Shown: positions 1 to 9,454, numbered from the stretch's first letter. The stretch is 64,000 bases of DNA from Planococcus sp. MER TA 32b (GCA_023715185.1 JAMCAN010000001.1:1178001-1242000); one strand, 5' to 3'. Numbers and translations: made by a program. The notes: a model not told the origin generated them from the sequence alone.

Positions 1-447
1 GTGACAGGGCTCGACCTGGTTGAATGGCAGATTGATGTGGCAAGGGGCGGCAAGCTGCCGGCACAGCATGAAATCACGACAAATGGCCATGCGATTGAAT
101 ACCGGATTTATGCGGAAGACCCGAAAACCTTCTTCCCATCACCAGGCAAACTGGAGAGGATCGAATGGGGCGAAGGCGCTCGCATCGAAACCGGATATGA
201 ACAGGGGGATTCCGTGACACCGTTTTACGACCCGATGATTTCAAAAGTGATCATTACGGGAACGGACCGGACGGATGCAATATTGAATTCCCGGGAATTT
301 TTCAATCGTGCTACAATTGATGGGGTAAAAACGAATATTCCGTTATTTAAGGAATTCATCGAATCACAGGAATTCATCTCAGGGGAATACGCTACAGCTG
401 TATTGCCGCAATGGATGGAAAAATCGAAGGAGGAAAAAACAGTATGA
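1..447 (+). CDS. Acyl-CoA carboxylase, biotin carboxylase subunit (C-terminal part)
   Basis: This is the 3' end of a gene that begins before the window; 148 codons are visible and the first base is in frame. The protein shows the C-terminal domain of biotin carboxylase, with EYRIYAEDP, FFPSPGKL and YDPMISKVI all typical of that family. The enzyme carboxylates the biotin on a carrier protein using ATP and bicarbonate. The next two genes encode a biotin carrier and a carboxyltransferase, so this is the first subunit of a three-part acyl-CoA carboxylase resembling B. subtilis yngHA-yngHB-yngE, not necessarily the fatty-acid-synthesis enzyme. The stop codon overlaps the ATG of the carrier gene (ATGA), implying translational coupling. 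Confidence 0.9.
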   Translation: MTGLDLVEWQIDVARGGKLPAQHEITTNGHAIEYRIYAEDPKTFFPSPGKLERIEWGEGARIETGYEQGDSVTPFYDPMISKVIITGTDRTDAILNSREFFNRATIDGVKTNIPLFKEFIESQEFISGEYATAVLPQWMEKSKEEKTV

Positions 448-659
448 AAGAATTAAAAGCGACAATGGCAGGTACAGTATTAAACGTATTGGTAGGAGAA
501 GGCGACGCGGTAACAGCGGGCCAGGCAATCTTGACTATCGAATCCATGAAAATGGAAATTCCGGTTGAAGCCGAATTTGCGGGAAGCGTTGAGAAAGTGA
601 ATGTTGAAGTTGGCGGATTCGTCAACGAAGGCGACACTTTGGTGACTTTAGGGGAATAA
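444..659 (+). CDS. Biotin carboxyl carrier protein, minimal form
   Basis: This encodes a 71-residue biotin/lipoyl-attachment domain and little else. The biotinylation motif ESMKMEI sits near residue 35, with the target lysine between two methionines, and the flanking glycine-rich hairpin turns are intact. The carrier shuttles carboxybiotin between the carboxylase and carboxyltransferase encoded on either side. An in-frame ATG lies upstream at 411, but the ATG at 444 follows an AAGGAGG site at 427-433 and overlaps the preceding stop codon, so it is the chosen start. It resembles the very short carriers of the YngHB type more than the long AccB of fatty-acid synthesis. Confidence 0.92.
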   Translation: MKELKATMAGTVLNVLVGEGDAVTAGQAILTIESMKMEIPVEAEFAGSVEKVNVEVGGFVNEGDTLVTLGE

Positions 660-690
660 TCGCGATCGACTAGCAAAGGGGGCAGGCAGA

Positions 691-2241
691 ATGACTAAAA
701 CAACTGAAACAACGGGGTATAATGAACGGCTTGAAGAAAAGCTGGCAAAGATATTTGCCGGTGGCGCACCGAAATACCATGAAAAAATGAAAGAAAGCAA
801 TAAACTTTTCGTGCGTGACCGCTTGAAATTACTTTTTGATGATGAAAACTACGCCGAGGATGGACGCTTTGCGAATGTGGAAGCTGAAGGCCTGCCGGCT
901 GACGGTGTTGTAACAGCAATCGGTAAAGTCAACGGCCAGACGGTTTGCGTCATGGCCAACGACTCGACGGTAAAAGCGGGATCATGGGGTTCCCGTACAG
1001 TGGAAAAAATCATCCGCATCCAGGAAACCGCTGAAAAAATGCAGGTTCCGATGCTGTATCTGGTCGACTCTGCAGGAGCGCGCATTACTGATCAATTGGA
1101 TATGTTCCCGAACCGCCGAGGGGCAGGTAAAATTTTCCACAACCAAGTAAGAATGTCCGGCATGGTGCCGCAGGTTTGCTTATTATTCGGACCTTCAGCT
1201 GCAGGTGGAGCTTACATACCAGCCTTCTGTGACATCGTCATCATGGTCGAAGGAAACGCTTCGATGTATCTTGGTTCTCCGCGCATGGCTGAAAAAGTCA
1301 TTGGAGAAAAAGTGACGCTCGAAGAAATGGGCGGAGCACGCATGCATTGCACAGTCAGCGGAGTGGGCGACGTACTTGTTTCTTCAGAAGAAGAAGCGAT
1401 TTCGGAGGCCCGCCGTTATTTGACGAACTTCCCGGCGAACTTCGCCATCAAACCTGAAAAGATCGAAGCGAAAGCGGCAAAAGCGGGACGTACACTGGAA
1501 GCGATTATTCCGGAAAACCAAAACGCGCCATTTGATATGTATGAATTGATCGATCAGCTGATCGATGAAGGTTCTTTCTTCGATATCAAAAAGCTTTTTG
1601 CACCTGAATTGATTACGGGCCTTGCCCGCATTGACGGACAGGTTGTGGGTATTCTCGCCAACCAGCCGAAAGTGAAAGGCGGCGTATTATTCGGTGATTC
1701 AGCGGATAAAGGAGCGAAATTCATCAATCTTTGTGATGCGTTCTCGATCCCTCTTTTATTCCTTGCTGATGTTCCAGGCTTCATGATCGGAACAAAAGTG
1801 GAACGTGCGGGGATCATCCGCCACGGCGCGAAATTCATCGCTGCGATGAGTTCAGCTACTGTGCCGAAGATTTCCGTTATCGTCCGCAAGGCTTATGGAG
1901 CAGGCTTGTACGCAATGGCCGGCCCGGCATTTGAACCGGATGTCTGCATCGCTCTGCCTACAGCGCAGATTGCCGTTATGGGACCAGAAGCTGCGGTCAA
2001 CGCGGTCTATTCGAATAAAATCGAAGCGATCGAAGATCCGAAAGAACGGTTGAAATACGTTCAGGAAAAACACCAGGAATACAAAGAAGAGATTGATATC
2101 TACCGTTTGGCTTCCGAACTCATCGTGGATGAAATCGTGGCGCCATCCGATCTTCGCCAGGTGTTGTCGCAAAGGCTGTCGATCTATGAAACAAAAGATT
2201 TGCCGATGCCTTATCGAAAACACGCAATTACTCCTGTATAA
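691..2241 (+). CDS. Acyl-CoA carboxylase carboxyltransferase (beta) subunit
   Basis: A 516-residue carboxyltransferase of the propionyl/methylcrotonyl-CoA carboxylase beta family (B. subtilis YngE-like). Both crotonase-like halves are present: an N-terminal acyl-CoA-binding half with VDSAGARI and GPSAAGGAYIPAF, and a C-terminal half with LFLADVPGFMIG and RKAYGAGLYAM. It transfers the carboxyl group from carboxybiotin to an acyl-CoA; the natural substrate cannot be fixed from sequence. A GGGGGCAGG site precedes the ATG. It is the last gene of its operon, followed by a strong terminator. The length is normal for the family. Confidence 0.92.
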   Translation: MTKTTETTGYNERLEEKLAKIFAGGAPKYHEKMKESNKLFVRDRLKLLFDDENYAEDGRFANVEAEGLPADGVVTAIGKVNGQTVCVMANDSTVKAGSWGSRTVEKIIRIQETAEKMQVPMLYLVDSAGARITDQLDMFPNRRGAGKIFHNQVRMSGMVPQVCLLFGPSAAGGAYIPAFCDIVIMVEGNASMYLGSPRMAEKVIGEKVTLEEMGGARMHCTVSGVGDVLVSSEEEAISEARRYLTNFPANFAIKPEKIEAKAAKAGRTLEAIIPENQNAPFDMYELIDQLIDEGSFFDIKKLFAPELITGLARIDGQVVGILANQPKVKGGVLFGDSADKGAKFINLCDAFSIPLLFLADVPGFMIGTKVERAGIIRHGAKFIAAMSSATVPKISVIVRKAYGAGLYAMAGPAFEPDVCIALPTAQIAVMGPEAAVNAVYSNKIEAIEDPKERLKYVQEKHQEYKEEIDIYRLASELIVDEIVAPSDLRQVLSQRLSIYETKDLPMPYRKHAITPV

Positions 2242-2257
2242 TGAAATATATGAAAGT

Positions 2258-2287
2258 GAAGTCTGCCCTATAGGCAGGCTTCTTTTT
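2258..2287 (+). terminator. Rho-independent terminator after carboxylase operon
   Basis: GAAGTCTGCC and GGCAGGCTTC form a 10-bp stem (with one G-T pair) around a 5-base loop, followed by five T residues. It closes the acyl-CoA carboxylase operon. Confidence 0.85.
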
Positions 2288-2321
2288 AAAAAGATCAGAT
2301 TTCACGGGTGGGAGGGTTATC

Positions 2322-3182
2322 ATGAATTTTGCTGTTATTGGAGCAGGAGCAGTAGGCATGCTGACAGCTTCGCTGTTAAAAGAGGCGGGTTGCGGTGTCC
2401 AATTGATCACCCGGACACCGGAACAGGCAGAACAGATCAATACAAGAGGCATCAATCGCGATGGGAAAATCCAGTTTATCGATGCTTATGCGGAATGGGA
2501 CCGGATACCGACGAACGCTTTCATATTGATCGCGGTTAAATATGGGCATTTGCCTGCCGTCATCAAAAAGCTTAAGAACGATTGTCTGGATAATCCGGTC
2601 GTCTTCATGCAAAATGGCATGATGCATCTCGATTCGATTCCAAACTTGCCGCAAAAAAACATCGCTGCCGGAATCGTTGAACATGGAGCTCTGAAAGTGA
2701 ACAGAACAGAAGTCAAGCACACCGGCAAAGGCCTGTTTAAATTCGCTTTACTCAGTGGAGATGAAAAACGTTTCCTTCCTTTACTCAATATCAACGGAGT
2801 GAAGGCAGAATGGCATACTGACGCGGACAAGATGCTTTTCCGCAAAGTCCTGCTGAATACGATGATCAATCCCCTGACGGCCCTGCTGTCCATAAAAAAC
2901 GGGGAGCTATTGAGCAGCCCTCATGCTTATGAACTGTTGAAAAATATTTATACCGAATTGTATTCCGCTTTTCCTGAAATTGAAGCGCTCCTGCCTTTTG
3001 AGCAAGTAACCGCGTTATGCGCTTCGACGGCGGAAAACACTTCTTCAATGCTTGTGGATAAACTGGCTGGACGGCCGTTGGAATTGGATACCATCCTGCT
3101 GTATACGATCAGGCGGTCGCCTTGCACACTGCCTATATTGCAGACATTCTATCATTTATTGAAGGCGGCTGAAAAAGAGTGA
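2322..3182 (+). CDS. panE: 2-dehydropantoate 2-reductase family protein
   Basis: A 286-residue NADPH-dependent oxidoreductase of the ketopantoate reductase (ApbA/PanE) family, which makes pantoate for coenzyme A synthesis. The N-terminal Rossmann loop reads GAGAVG at residues 7-12. The central KxGH-like segment is AVKYGH, and the C-terminal helical domain holds the expected RKVLLNTMINPLTAL segment with lysine and asparagine at the catalytic positions. A GGTGGGAGGG site precedes the ATG. The order reductase-DUF3397-bshC-mraZ resembles the ylbQ-yllA-mraZ order of Bacillus. Another family member may exist elsewhere, so the pantoate role is probable but not proven. Confidence 0.82.
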   Translation: MNFAVIGAGAVGMLTASLLKEAGCGVQLITRTPEQAEQINTRGINRDGKIQFIDAYAEWDRIPTNAFILIAVKYGHLPAVIKKLKNDCLDNPVVFMQNGMMHLDSIPNLPQKNIAAGIVEHGALKVNRTEVKHTGKGLFKFALLSGDEKRFLPLLNINGVKAEWHTDADKMLFRKVLLNTMINPLTALLSIKNGELLSSPHAYELLKNIYTELYSAFPEIEALLPFEQVTALCASTAENTSSMLVDKLAGRPLELDTILLYTIRRSPCTLPILQTFYHLLKAAEKE

Positions 3183-3559
3183 TGAACTTGATACATAATA
3201 TAGGGGCGGTCTTTATCTTTGCTCCGTTTCTATCATTTATATTGCTGATCTTCCTCACCCGTAAAAAGCTCAAAAGAAGAGCGGTGGGTTTGTCGGCTGA
3301 TGTGACGACATTTCTTTTGTTTGTATCAGTGCCCGTTTCTATGGAAGCATTATGGGGAGTGAATATCTCATTTGCTGTTTCTGTAACTGCAATTATCATC
3401 GCCATTATTCTGCTTGTAATTGAGTGGAAAAAGTCGAAGGAAATCGAAGTGCTGAAATATATCAGGAAGACCTGGCGCCTGTATTTTCTCTTGTTGTCGG
3501 TGAGTTACATTCTTATATGGCTGACAGGTTTGACATTGACGGTCATCAGTTTCATCTGA
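3182..3559 (+). CDS. DUF3397-type four-helix membrane protein
   Basis: A 125-residue integral membrane protein with four hydrophobic segments (roughly residues 8-25, 42-60, 63-81 and 100-123) and basic loops (TRKKLKRR, EWKKSKE), matching the DUF3397 family found beside the dcw cluster in Bacilli. No function is known. A GTG at 3179 is also in frame; the ATG at 3182 is preferred because it overlaps the upstream TGA stop (TGATG), the usual sign of coupling. It has no obvious ribosome site of its own. Confidence 0.75.
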   Translation: MNLIHNIGAVFIFAPFLSFILLIFLTRKKLKRRAVGLSADVTTFLLFVSVPVSMEALWGVNISFAVSVTAIIIAIILLVIEWKKSKEIEVLKYIRKTWRLYFLLLSVSYILIWLTGLTLTVISFI

Positions 3560-3664
3560 TGCAGCTGTCGATGTCTTTTTTGTTGCTCGCAAGCTGATTT
3601 TTTTTAAAAGTGATGCACGGTCTGATATAGTAGGTGGTATGTAATGGAAAAGGGGATTCGCAAG

Positions 3665-5284
3665 ATGAGATTAACAGAGCAATTCGTACCACCTTCAAGC
3701 AAACTTATGGATGATTACATAAACGGTGATGAAAATCTGCGCCGTTATTTTTCTTACAATCCTGATCTGGATTCTTTAGGCAGCAGACAGCAAAAGCTTC
3801 AAAATCATGAAGTGGACCGCCAGCGTTTAAGTGCGGTTATCCGGAATTATATGGAACCTTATGGAATTTCCGAAAAAGCGGAAGAGCATCTGCAGGATTT
3901 TGTGGAAGGGGCTTCGGCAGTGGTCACCGGACAGCAGGCAGGCCTTCTGTCGGGTCCTCTTTACACGATCCACAAAGCCATTTCCGCAATCGTACTGGCA
4001 AAGCAGGCGAGTGAACAGTTGAATGAGAAAGTGGTGCCTGTTTTTTGGATAGCGGGAGAAGACCATGATCTGGCTGAAATCAGCCATCTTTACAGGGAAA
4101 TCAACGGTCGGGTGGAAAAATTGAACTTTCCGCATGTGGAGTACGGGAAGAAAACGGCTTCCACGGCTAATTTAAATAAAACAAGGATCACCGACTTCCT
4201 GAACGAATATTTCAGAAGCCTGCCTGAGACTGCGCATTCGAAGAAGTTGCAGCAGCTGATATTCGGTTTTCTGGAAACAACTGAAACGTATACTCAATTC
4301 TTCTCAGCAATGCTGAATCACTTCTTTGATCGGGAAGGCCTGTTGATGGTCGATGCGGCTCATCCGGAAATGAGGAAGTATGAGTCGGAATTCTTTAAAC
4401 GCCTTATCAAACTTTCCCCTTCTATTGCCAAAGAGGTCTATACGGCTGAGCAGGAACTCGTGGCGCAGGGATATAATCCGCCACTGTCCGCCGAAGAAGA
4501 CGCGGCCCATCTTTTCATTACCGTCAAAGGGGAACGGATTTTACTGAAAAGGGAAGATGGCAATTTTATCGGCAACGACGGGAAGGTTCGCTTCAGCCAG
4601 AGCGAATTGCTTGATATTGCGGAGCGGTCACCAGAAATGCTCAGCAATAATGTCGTGACGCGCCCGTTGATGCAGGAAATGGTTTTCCCTGTTCTCGCTT
4701 TTGTCGGCGGTCCGGGAGAAATAGCTTATTGGAGCTTGTTTAAAAAAGCATTTGAAACCCTCGGTATGGAAATGCCGGTCATTATGCCGCGTCTCGGAAT
4801 GACACTGGTCAACCGCAAAGTGCAGACGCTGCTTGAGAAATACGAATTGACTTTTGAAGATGTGGCTGTCAAACAGAAAACACGGATGTTAAAAGCCGAT
4901 CTGCTTGATGCTGTCAGAGAAAAAGAAGCTGAAAAAATGATAGAGGAGCTGGAAGCCAAGATCCAGGCGGATTACGATTCTATCCAAAAACGAATATCTG
5001 AAGTCAGTAAAGGATTGACTCCTCTAGTGGAAAAAAATCTTCAGTTTCATTTGAAACAGCTGGACTTCCTTAAACATAAGCTGGAAGATGAAGTGGTTCT
5101 GCAAAACAGTGTCCAATTCGGACATTATGATTTGCTGGAAAATGAATTGTTGCCGAATGGCTCTTTGCAAGAGAGGATTTATAATCCAGTTCCATACATG
5201 AACGATTATGGTTTGGACCTTGTAAGCCGAATTTTGGCGCTGGATTTTAAATATGACAAAAATCACAAGATAATCTATTTTTGA
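3665..5284 (+). CDS. bshC: Putative cysteine ligase BshC, bacillithiol synthesis
   Basis: A 539-residue protein, the usual BshC length. It is proposed to add cysteine to glucosaminyl-malate in the last step of bacillithiol synthesis, the low-molecular-weight thiol of Bacillota. Recognisable segments are VTGQQAGLLSGPLYTIHK, VPVFWIAGEDHD and the NPVPYMNDYG C-terminal part, with a long coiled-coil region around residues 415-485. An ATG at 3644 would add seven residues, but AAAAGGGG at 3649-3656 lies inside that extension and is ideally spaced from the ATG at 3665. A terminator follows immediately, separating it from mraZ. Confidence 0.93.
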   Translation: MRLTEQFVPPSSKLMDDYINGDENLRRYFSYNPDLDSLGSRQQKLQNHEVDRQRLSAVIRNYMEPYGISEKAEEHLQDFVEGASAVVTGQQAGLLSGPLYTIHKAISAIVLAKQASEQLNEKVVPVFWIAGEDHDLAEISHLYREINGRVEKLNFPHVEYGKKTASTANLNKTRITDFLNEYFRSLPETAHSKKLQQLIFGFLETTETYTQFFSAMLNHFFDREGLLMVDAAHPEMRKYESEFFKRLIKLSPSIAKEVYTAEQELVAQGYNPPLSAEEDAAHLFITVKGERILLKREDGNFIGNDGKVRFSQSELLDIAERSPEMLSNNVVTRPLMQEMVFPVLAFVGGPGEIAYWSLFKKAFETLGMEMPVIMPRLGMTLVNRKVQTLLEKYELTFEDVAVKQKTRMLKADLLDAVREKEAEKMIEELEAKIQADYDSIQKRISEVSKGLTPLVEKNLQFHLKQLDFLKHKLEDEVVLQNSVQFGHYDLLENELLPNGSLQERIYNPVPYMNDYGLDLVSRILALDFKYDKNHKIIYF

Positions 5285-5291
5285 TGCTTAA

Positions 5292-5317
5292 AAGTCTGCC
5301 ATGGCAGGCTTTTTTTC
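5292..5317 (+). terminator. Terminator between bshC and mraZ
   Basis: AAGTCTGCC and GGCAGGCTT form a near-perfect stem with a very short AT loop, followed by a run of seven T residues. It has the same arms as the terminator at 2258-2287. Confidence 0.88.
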
Positions 5318-5375
5318 GTTTCAAGAAGTATATATGAGATATTAATCTGTAACATTCATGAAATATTTCAAAAAC

Positions 5376-5424
5376 AAGTGGTGGGAAGTGGGGGATTGTG
5401 GTACATTAATTACAATAAGTGGGG
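5376..5424 (+). promoter_or_regulatory. MraZ-type operator upstream of mraZ
   Basis: Three GTGG units lie at exact 10-bp steps, starting at 5376 (AAGTGG), 5386 (AAGTGG) and 5396 (TTGTGG), and a fourth AAGTGGGG begins at 5417, 21 bp further on. MraZ is known in several bacteria to repress its own dcw operon by binding tandem repeats with a TGG core on one helical face. The position directly before mraZ makes this its likely operator. A -10-like TACATT lies at 5402-5407 inside the array. Confidence 0.7.
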
Positions 5425-5432
5425 TGAAGGGT

Positions 5433-5864
5433 ATGTTCATGGGCGAATATCAACATAGCGTTGATTCAAAGGGACGGTTAATCGTGCCCGCTAAATTTCG
5501 TGAACTCCTTGGTGAGAATTTTGTGATCACCAGAGGCCTGGATCAATGCTTATTTGGATACACAATGGATGAATGGCAGAAGATCGAAGAGAAACTGAAA
5601 GAACTTCCTGTCACTAAAAAAGACGCACGTGCATTTACCCGGTTCTTCTTTTCGGGGGCCACAGAAGTGGAACTCGATAAACAGGGGCGCGTCAACATCC
5701 CTTCAACTTTGGTAACTTACGCAAAATTGGAAAAAGAATGCATCATTCTGGGTGTCTCCAATCGATTCGAAATTTGGGCAAAAGACTCTTGGGAAGAATA
5801 TTTCGCAGACTCTGAAGACTCGTTTAACGACATCGCAGAAAACCTGGTGGATTTCGACTTTTAA
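5433..5864 (+). CDS. mraZ: Transcriptional regulator MraZ
   Basis: A 143-residue protein, exactly the usual length, made of two AbrB/SpoVT-like halves with the DxKGR motifs DSKGRL (residues 11-16) and DKQGRV in the second half. MraZ forms a ring-shaped oligomer that binds the promoter of the division and cell-wall cluster and represses it. It is the first gene of that cluster. An upstream extension to 5358 is open, but the conserved family start MFMGEY at 5433 follows GGGGTGAAGGG closely. The repeat operator in front of it fits autoregulation. Confidence 0.95.
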   Translation: MFMGEYQHSVDSKGRLIVPAKFRELLGENFVITRGLDQCLFGYTMDEWQKIEEKLKELPVTKKDARAFTRFFFSGATEVELDKQGRVNIPSTLVTYAKLEKECIILGVSNRFEIWAKDSWEEYFADSEDSFNDIAENLVDFDF

Positions 5865-5885
5865 ATTAGAAACGGAGGGAATGGA

Positions 5886-6824
5886 TTGTTCAACCACACC
5901 ACGGTTTTACTCCATGAGACTGTCGATGGACTGAACATTCGTCCTGACGGCATATATGTGGATTGCACCCTTGGAGGCGCAGGACACAGTGAGTATTTGA
6001 TCCAACAGCTTTCTGACGAAGGCCATCTGTTCTGTTTTGACCAGGACGTGACGGCAATCGAACACGCAAAAGAAAAGCTGAAAGATTATGTACATAGAAT
6101 CACTTTTATACACGCGAACTTCAAGGACATCAAAAGTGAACTTGAAGAGCGGGGAATTGAAAAAGTCGATGGCATACTTTATGACCTCGGCGTTTCATCC
6201 CCTCAGCTGGATACGCCGGAACGCGGATTCAGCTACCACAACGATGCGCCGCTTGATATGCGGATGGACCAAAGCGCCACACTTACTGCCTATGAAGTAG
6301 TGAATGAATGGGCTTTTGAAGATTTGGTGCGAATTTTCTACCGCTATGGAGAAGAAAAATTCTCCAAGCAAATCGCGAGGAAAATTGAAGCTGCGAGAAA
6401 CAAAGCGCCAATCGAAACTACCGGCCAGCTGGTGGAATGCATCAAAGACGGTATTCCGGCGTTTGCCCGAAGAACAGGCGGACACCCCGCGAAACGAGTC
6501 TTCCAGGCAATCCGTATAGCGGTCAATGATGAACTTGGCGCAGCTGAAACTTCTTTGCAGGATGCCATTACATTATTGGCTCCAAAAGGACGAATCAGTG
6601 TAATAACTTTCCATTCGCTGGAAGACCGGCTTTGCAAGACGATTTTCAAGGAAGCTTCATCACTTCCTGAATTGCCGCCGAATTTCCCAGTAATTCCATC
6701 AGGCCAGGAGCCTATGCTGAAGCTGATCACACGAAAACCAATCCTTGCTTCGGAAGAAGAGTTAGCGCATAACAATCGTTCGCGCTCAGCAAAGTTAAGA
6801 ATCGCAGAAAAAATCAGAGAATAA
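5886..6824 (+). CDS. rsmH: 16S rRNA (cytosine1402-N4)-methyltransferase RsmH
   Basis: A 312-residue SAM-dependent methyltransferase that modifies C1402 of 16S rRNA in the P site. The family start [10 protein letters not shown], the SAM loop [10 protein letters not shown] and the motifs [11 protein letters not shown] and FHSLEDR are all present. The start codon is TTG at 5886, preceded by GGAGGG at 5874-5879; the ATG at 5881 is in another frame. It follows mraZ by 21 bases, as in nearly all dcw clusters. Confidence 0.95.
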   Translation: MFNHTTVLLHETVDGLNIRPDGIYVDCTLGGAGHSEYLIQQLSDEGHLFCFDQDVTAIEHAKEKLKDYVHRITFIHANFKDIKSELEERGIEKVDGILYDLGVSSPQLDTPERGFSYHNDAPLDMRMDQSATLTAYEVVNEWAFEDLVRIFYRYGEEKFSKQIARKIEAARNKAPIETTGQLVECIKDGIPAFARRTGGHPAKRVFQAIRIAVNDELGAAETSLQDAITLLAPKGRISVITFHSLEDRLCKTIFKEASSLPELPPNFPVIPSGQEPMLKLITRKPILASEEELAHNNRSRSAKLRIAEKIRE

Positions 6825-6836
6825 GGACGTGTTTTT

Positions 6837-7196
6837 ATGGCGTTGAATGCAAGAAAAGAAACCTATATCCAACAGCCGGCCGTTCCTCACATTCCGAATC
6901 AACAGCCGGTCAGAAAAAAAGGCCTTATTACGAAAGGCGAAAAAGTATTGTATCTTTCTTTCCTGGCTGTATTCGTTTTGTGCGCATTGCTGGTTCTTCA
7001 AAATCAAGCCACTATTCAGGCGACCACCCATGAAATTCAAACAATTGAAAATGATATTAGTGAAATTCAGAAACAAAATACGGACTTGACAGTGCAAGTA
7101 AGTGAACTTTCTACATATGAGCGCATTTGGGCTAAAGCGAAAGAGCTGGGTCTAAAATTGGATGAGCAAAATGTAAAGGTAGTGCCTGGACAATGA
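6837..7196 (+). CDS. ftsL: Cell-division protein FtsL
   Basis: A 119-residue bitopic membrane protein with a basic cytoplasmic N-terminus (about 38 residues), one transmembrane helix near residues 39-58 and an extracellular leucine-zipper coiled coil (residues about 62-98). This is the layout of FtsL, which pairs with DivIC and DivIB in the divisome and helps activate septal peptidoglycan synthesis. Its place between rsmH and the division PBP is diagnostic because FtsL sequences diverge quickly. The stop overlaps the next start by four bases. Confidence 0.9.
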   Translation: MALNARKETYIQQPAVPHIPNQQPVRKKGLITKGEKVLYLSFLAVFVLCALLVLQNQATIQATTHEIQTIENDISEIQKQNTDLTVQVSELSTYERIWAKAKELGLKLDEQNVKVVPGQ

Positions 7197-9430
7197 AGAA
7201 GAAGTTTCGATTTCAATGGGGAGCCTTTCTGCTGTTTTTAGTTTTCGGAGGGCTCTTTTTCCTTTTATTGGCAAGAATTGTAACTATTCAGGCGACTGGA
7301 CAGGTCGAAGGTCAGGAGTTGGCCGCCAAAGCTGCAGCCAAATATAGCCAGGAAGAAGTGCTTACGGCGGAGCGGGGGAAGATCCTCGACCGCAGCGGAG
7401 AAATAATTGCAGAAGATACACTCTCTTATAAACTTGTTGCTGTAGTAGATGAAAAGGCCACGCAAAAGGCGAGTGATCCGCGTCATGTGACGGATATCAA
7501 TCAAACAGCTGATATCCTGTCAAAATATATAGAAACACCGAGAGAGAAAATTTATGAGACATTGAAACAAGGGCAGGATGCTGGCCGATACCAAGTAGAA
7601 TTCGGAGCTGCCGGACGGGAAATCAGCCATACCCAAATGCTTGAGATGAAAGAAGAAGAGCTGCCGGGTGTCCTGTTTATCCAAAACCTTAAACGTTTGT
7701 ATCCTAATGGAGTATTCGCTTCCCATTTAATCGGCTTTGCAATGAAAGAAGAGCTGGAGAATGGGGACATGGTGACAAAAGGAAAAATGGGTCTTGAATT
7801 GATCTATGACGATATATTGACCGGTGAAAACGGGAAAGTGGAGTTTGACACTGATAAATGGGGCTTTTTGCTGCCCAACAGTGAATCGGCTGTCACCCCG
7901 GCAGTGGACGGAGCTGATATAAAGCTGACTCTGGACAAAACATTGGAGAATTTCCTGGAAGACGCAATGTCGACTGTACAGGAAGAATATGATCCGAAAC
8001 GGATGATTGCTCTTATCGCAAATCCGAAAACGGGTGAAATACTGGCGATGTCACAGCGTCCGTCATTTAATCCGAATACACGTGAAGGTCTTTCGGACAA
8101 CTGGCTTAATGAAAGTATCCAATTGACCATCGAACCGGGTTCGCCGATGAAGATGTTCACATTGGCAGCTGCAGTCGAAGAAGGCAAATGGAATCCGAAC
8201 GCTACTTATCCATCGGGCTCCTATCAATTCGGCAATACAGTCATAGGTGACCATAATGGCAGAAAAGGCTGGGGCACCATCAGTTACTTGGAAGGTTTCC
8301 AGCGTTCCTCCAACGTTTCCATGGCCTATCTGCTTGAACGCATAGGTCCGGATACTTTCATGGATTACATTGACGCATTCGGTTTCGGCAAAAAAACAGG
8401 AATCGATCTTCCAGGTGAGGCACCCGGGAAAATCCTTGATGAACGGGAGATCAATAAACTTACACTGACTTTCGGCCAAGGATCCACCGTTACGCCGATC
8501 CAGATGATCCAGGGTGCAACGGCTTTTGCCAATGACGGTGTCATGATGAAACCATATATCATTGATGAAATAAAAAATCGGGATACAGGCGAAGTCACCC
8601 GCAAAGGTGAGCCGCAGCAGGCAGGACAGCCGATCTCAGCTGAAACCGCCAAAATCGTACGTGACGTAATGGCTTCTACAGTCACTGCTGAAGATGGATC
8701 CGGTAAACGTTTCGCTTTGCAGGATTATACGGTAGCAGGTAAAACAGGTACAGCTCAAATTGTCGGAGATGACGGCCGCTATATGACAGGAAAAGACAAT
8801 TATCTTTTCTCATTTGTCGGCATGGCCCCTGCTGAGGACCCGGAACTGGTCATGTACGTAGGTGTTCAACAGCCGAATATGGACGTGACAGAACATGGAT
8901 CTCAGCCTGTAGCGGAAATCTTCACTTCTGTAATGGAGAACGGTTTGAAGTATTTAAACATTGAACCGGAAGATATTGAAGAAACGCCGGTTGTCGAAAT
9001 TGGCGATTATGCCGGTAGAACATCTGATGAAGTTGCGGCGGAATTGGATTCACGGAACATTAAAGTAGCCACAACCGGCAGCGCCGGAGAAGTCAATGGC
9101 CAATACCCTGAAAAAGGGGAAATGCTGCTGGCAGGCGGAACAGTGATTCTGCAGACTGAAGGAGATACCGTGCTGCCTGATTTCACAACTTGGTCGAAAC
9201 GGGAATTGCTTGCTTTTCAGGCTCTCAGCGGATTATCATTGGAAATTGTGGGACAGGGTTACGCGGTGAATCAAAGCCTTTCAGCGGGAGTATCAATCTC
9301 CGCAGGTGAACCTGTCGTGGTCCGTCTTCAGACACCTGAAGATTCCTATAAAGTCCAAATGACCGATGGACCGGAAGGCATACCGGAAGAAGATGCTGAA
9401 GAAATAATTACAGAAGATACATCTGAATAG
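7193..9430 (+). CDS. pbpB: Division-specific penicillin-binding protein 2B (class B, with PASTA domains)
   Basis: A 745-residue septal transpeptidase. Order: short cytoplasmic tail, one transmembrane helix (about 9-29), PBP dimerisation domain, transpeptidase domain, then two PASTA-like repeats after about residue 600. Catalytic motifs are SPMK near 317 (SxxK, with proline where STMK is usual), SSN near 372 and KTGT near 517. It cross-links septal wall together with an FtsW-type glycosyltransferase. It sits directly before mraY; the spoVD and murE genes found next to it in B. subtilis are missing. Confidence 0.94.
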   Translation: MKKKFRFQWGAFLLFLVFGGLFFLLLARIVTIQATGQVEGQELAAKAAAKYSQEEVLTAERGKILDRSGEIIAEDTLSYKLVAVVDEKATQKASDPRHVTDINQTADILSKYIETPREKIYETLKQGQDAGRYQVEFGAAGREISHTQMLEMKEEELPGVLFIQNLKRLYPNGVFASHLIGFAMKEELENGDMVTKGKMGLELIYDDILTGENGKVEFDTDKWGFLLPNSESAVTPAVDGADIKLTLDKTLENFLEDAMSTVQEEYDPKRMIALIANPKTGEILAMSQRPSFNPNTREGLSDNWLNESIQLTIEPGSPMKMFTLAAAVEEGKWNPNATYPSGSYQFGNTVIGDHNGRKGWGTISYLEGFQRSSNVSMAYLLERIGPDTFMDYIDAFGFGKKTGIDLPGEAPGKILDEREINKLTLTFGQGSTVTPIQMIQGATAFANDGVMMKPYIIDEIKNRDTGEVTRKGEPQQAGQPISAETAKIVRDVMASTVTAEDGSGKRFALQDYTVAGKTGTAQIVGDDGRYMTGKDNYLFSFVGMAPAEDPELVMYVGVQQPNMDVTEHGSQPVAEIFTSVMENGLKYLNIEPEDIEETPVVEIGDYAGRTSDEVAAELDSRNIKVATTGSAGEVNGQYPEKGEMLLAGGTVILQTEGDTVLPDFTTWSKRELLAFQALSGLSLEIVGQGYAVNQSLSAGVSISAGEPVVVRLQTPEDSYKVQMTDGPEGIPEEDAEEIITEDTSE

Positions 9431-9454
9431 GAAGATGTTTAAAGGAGAAAACTA

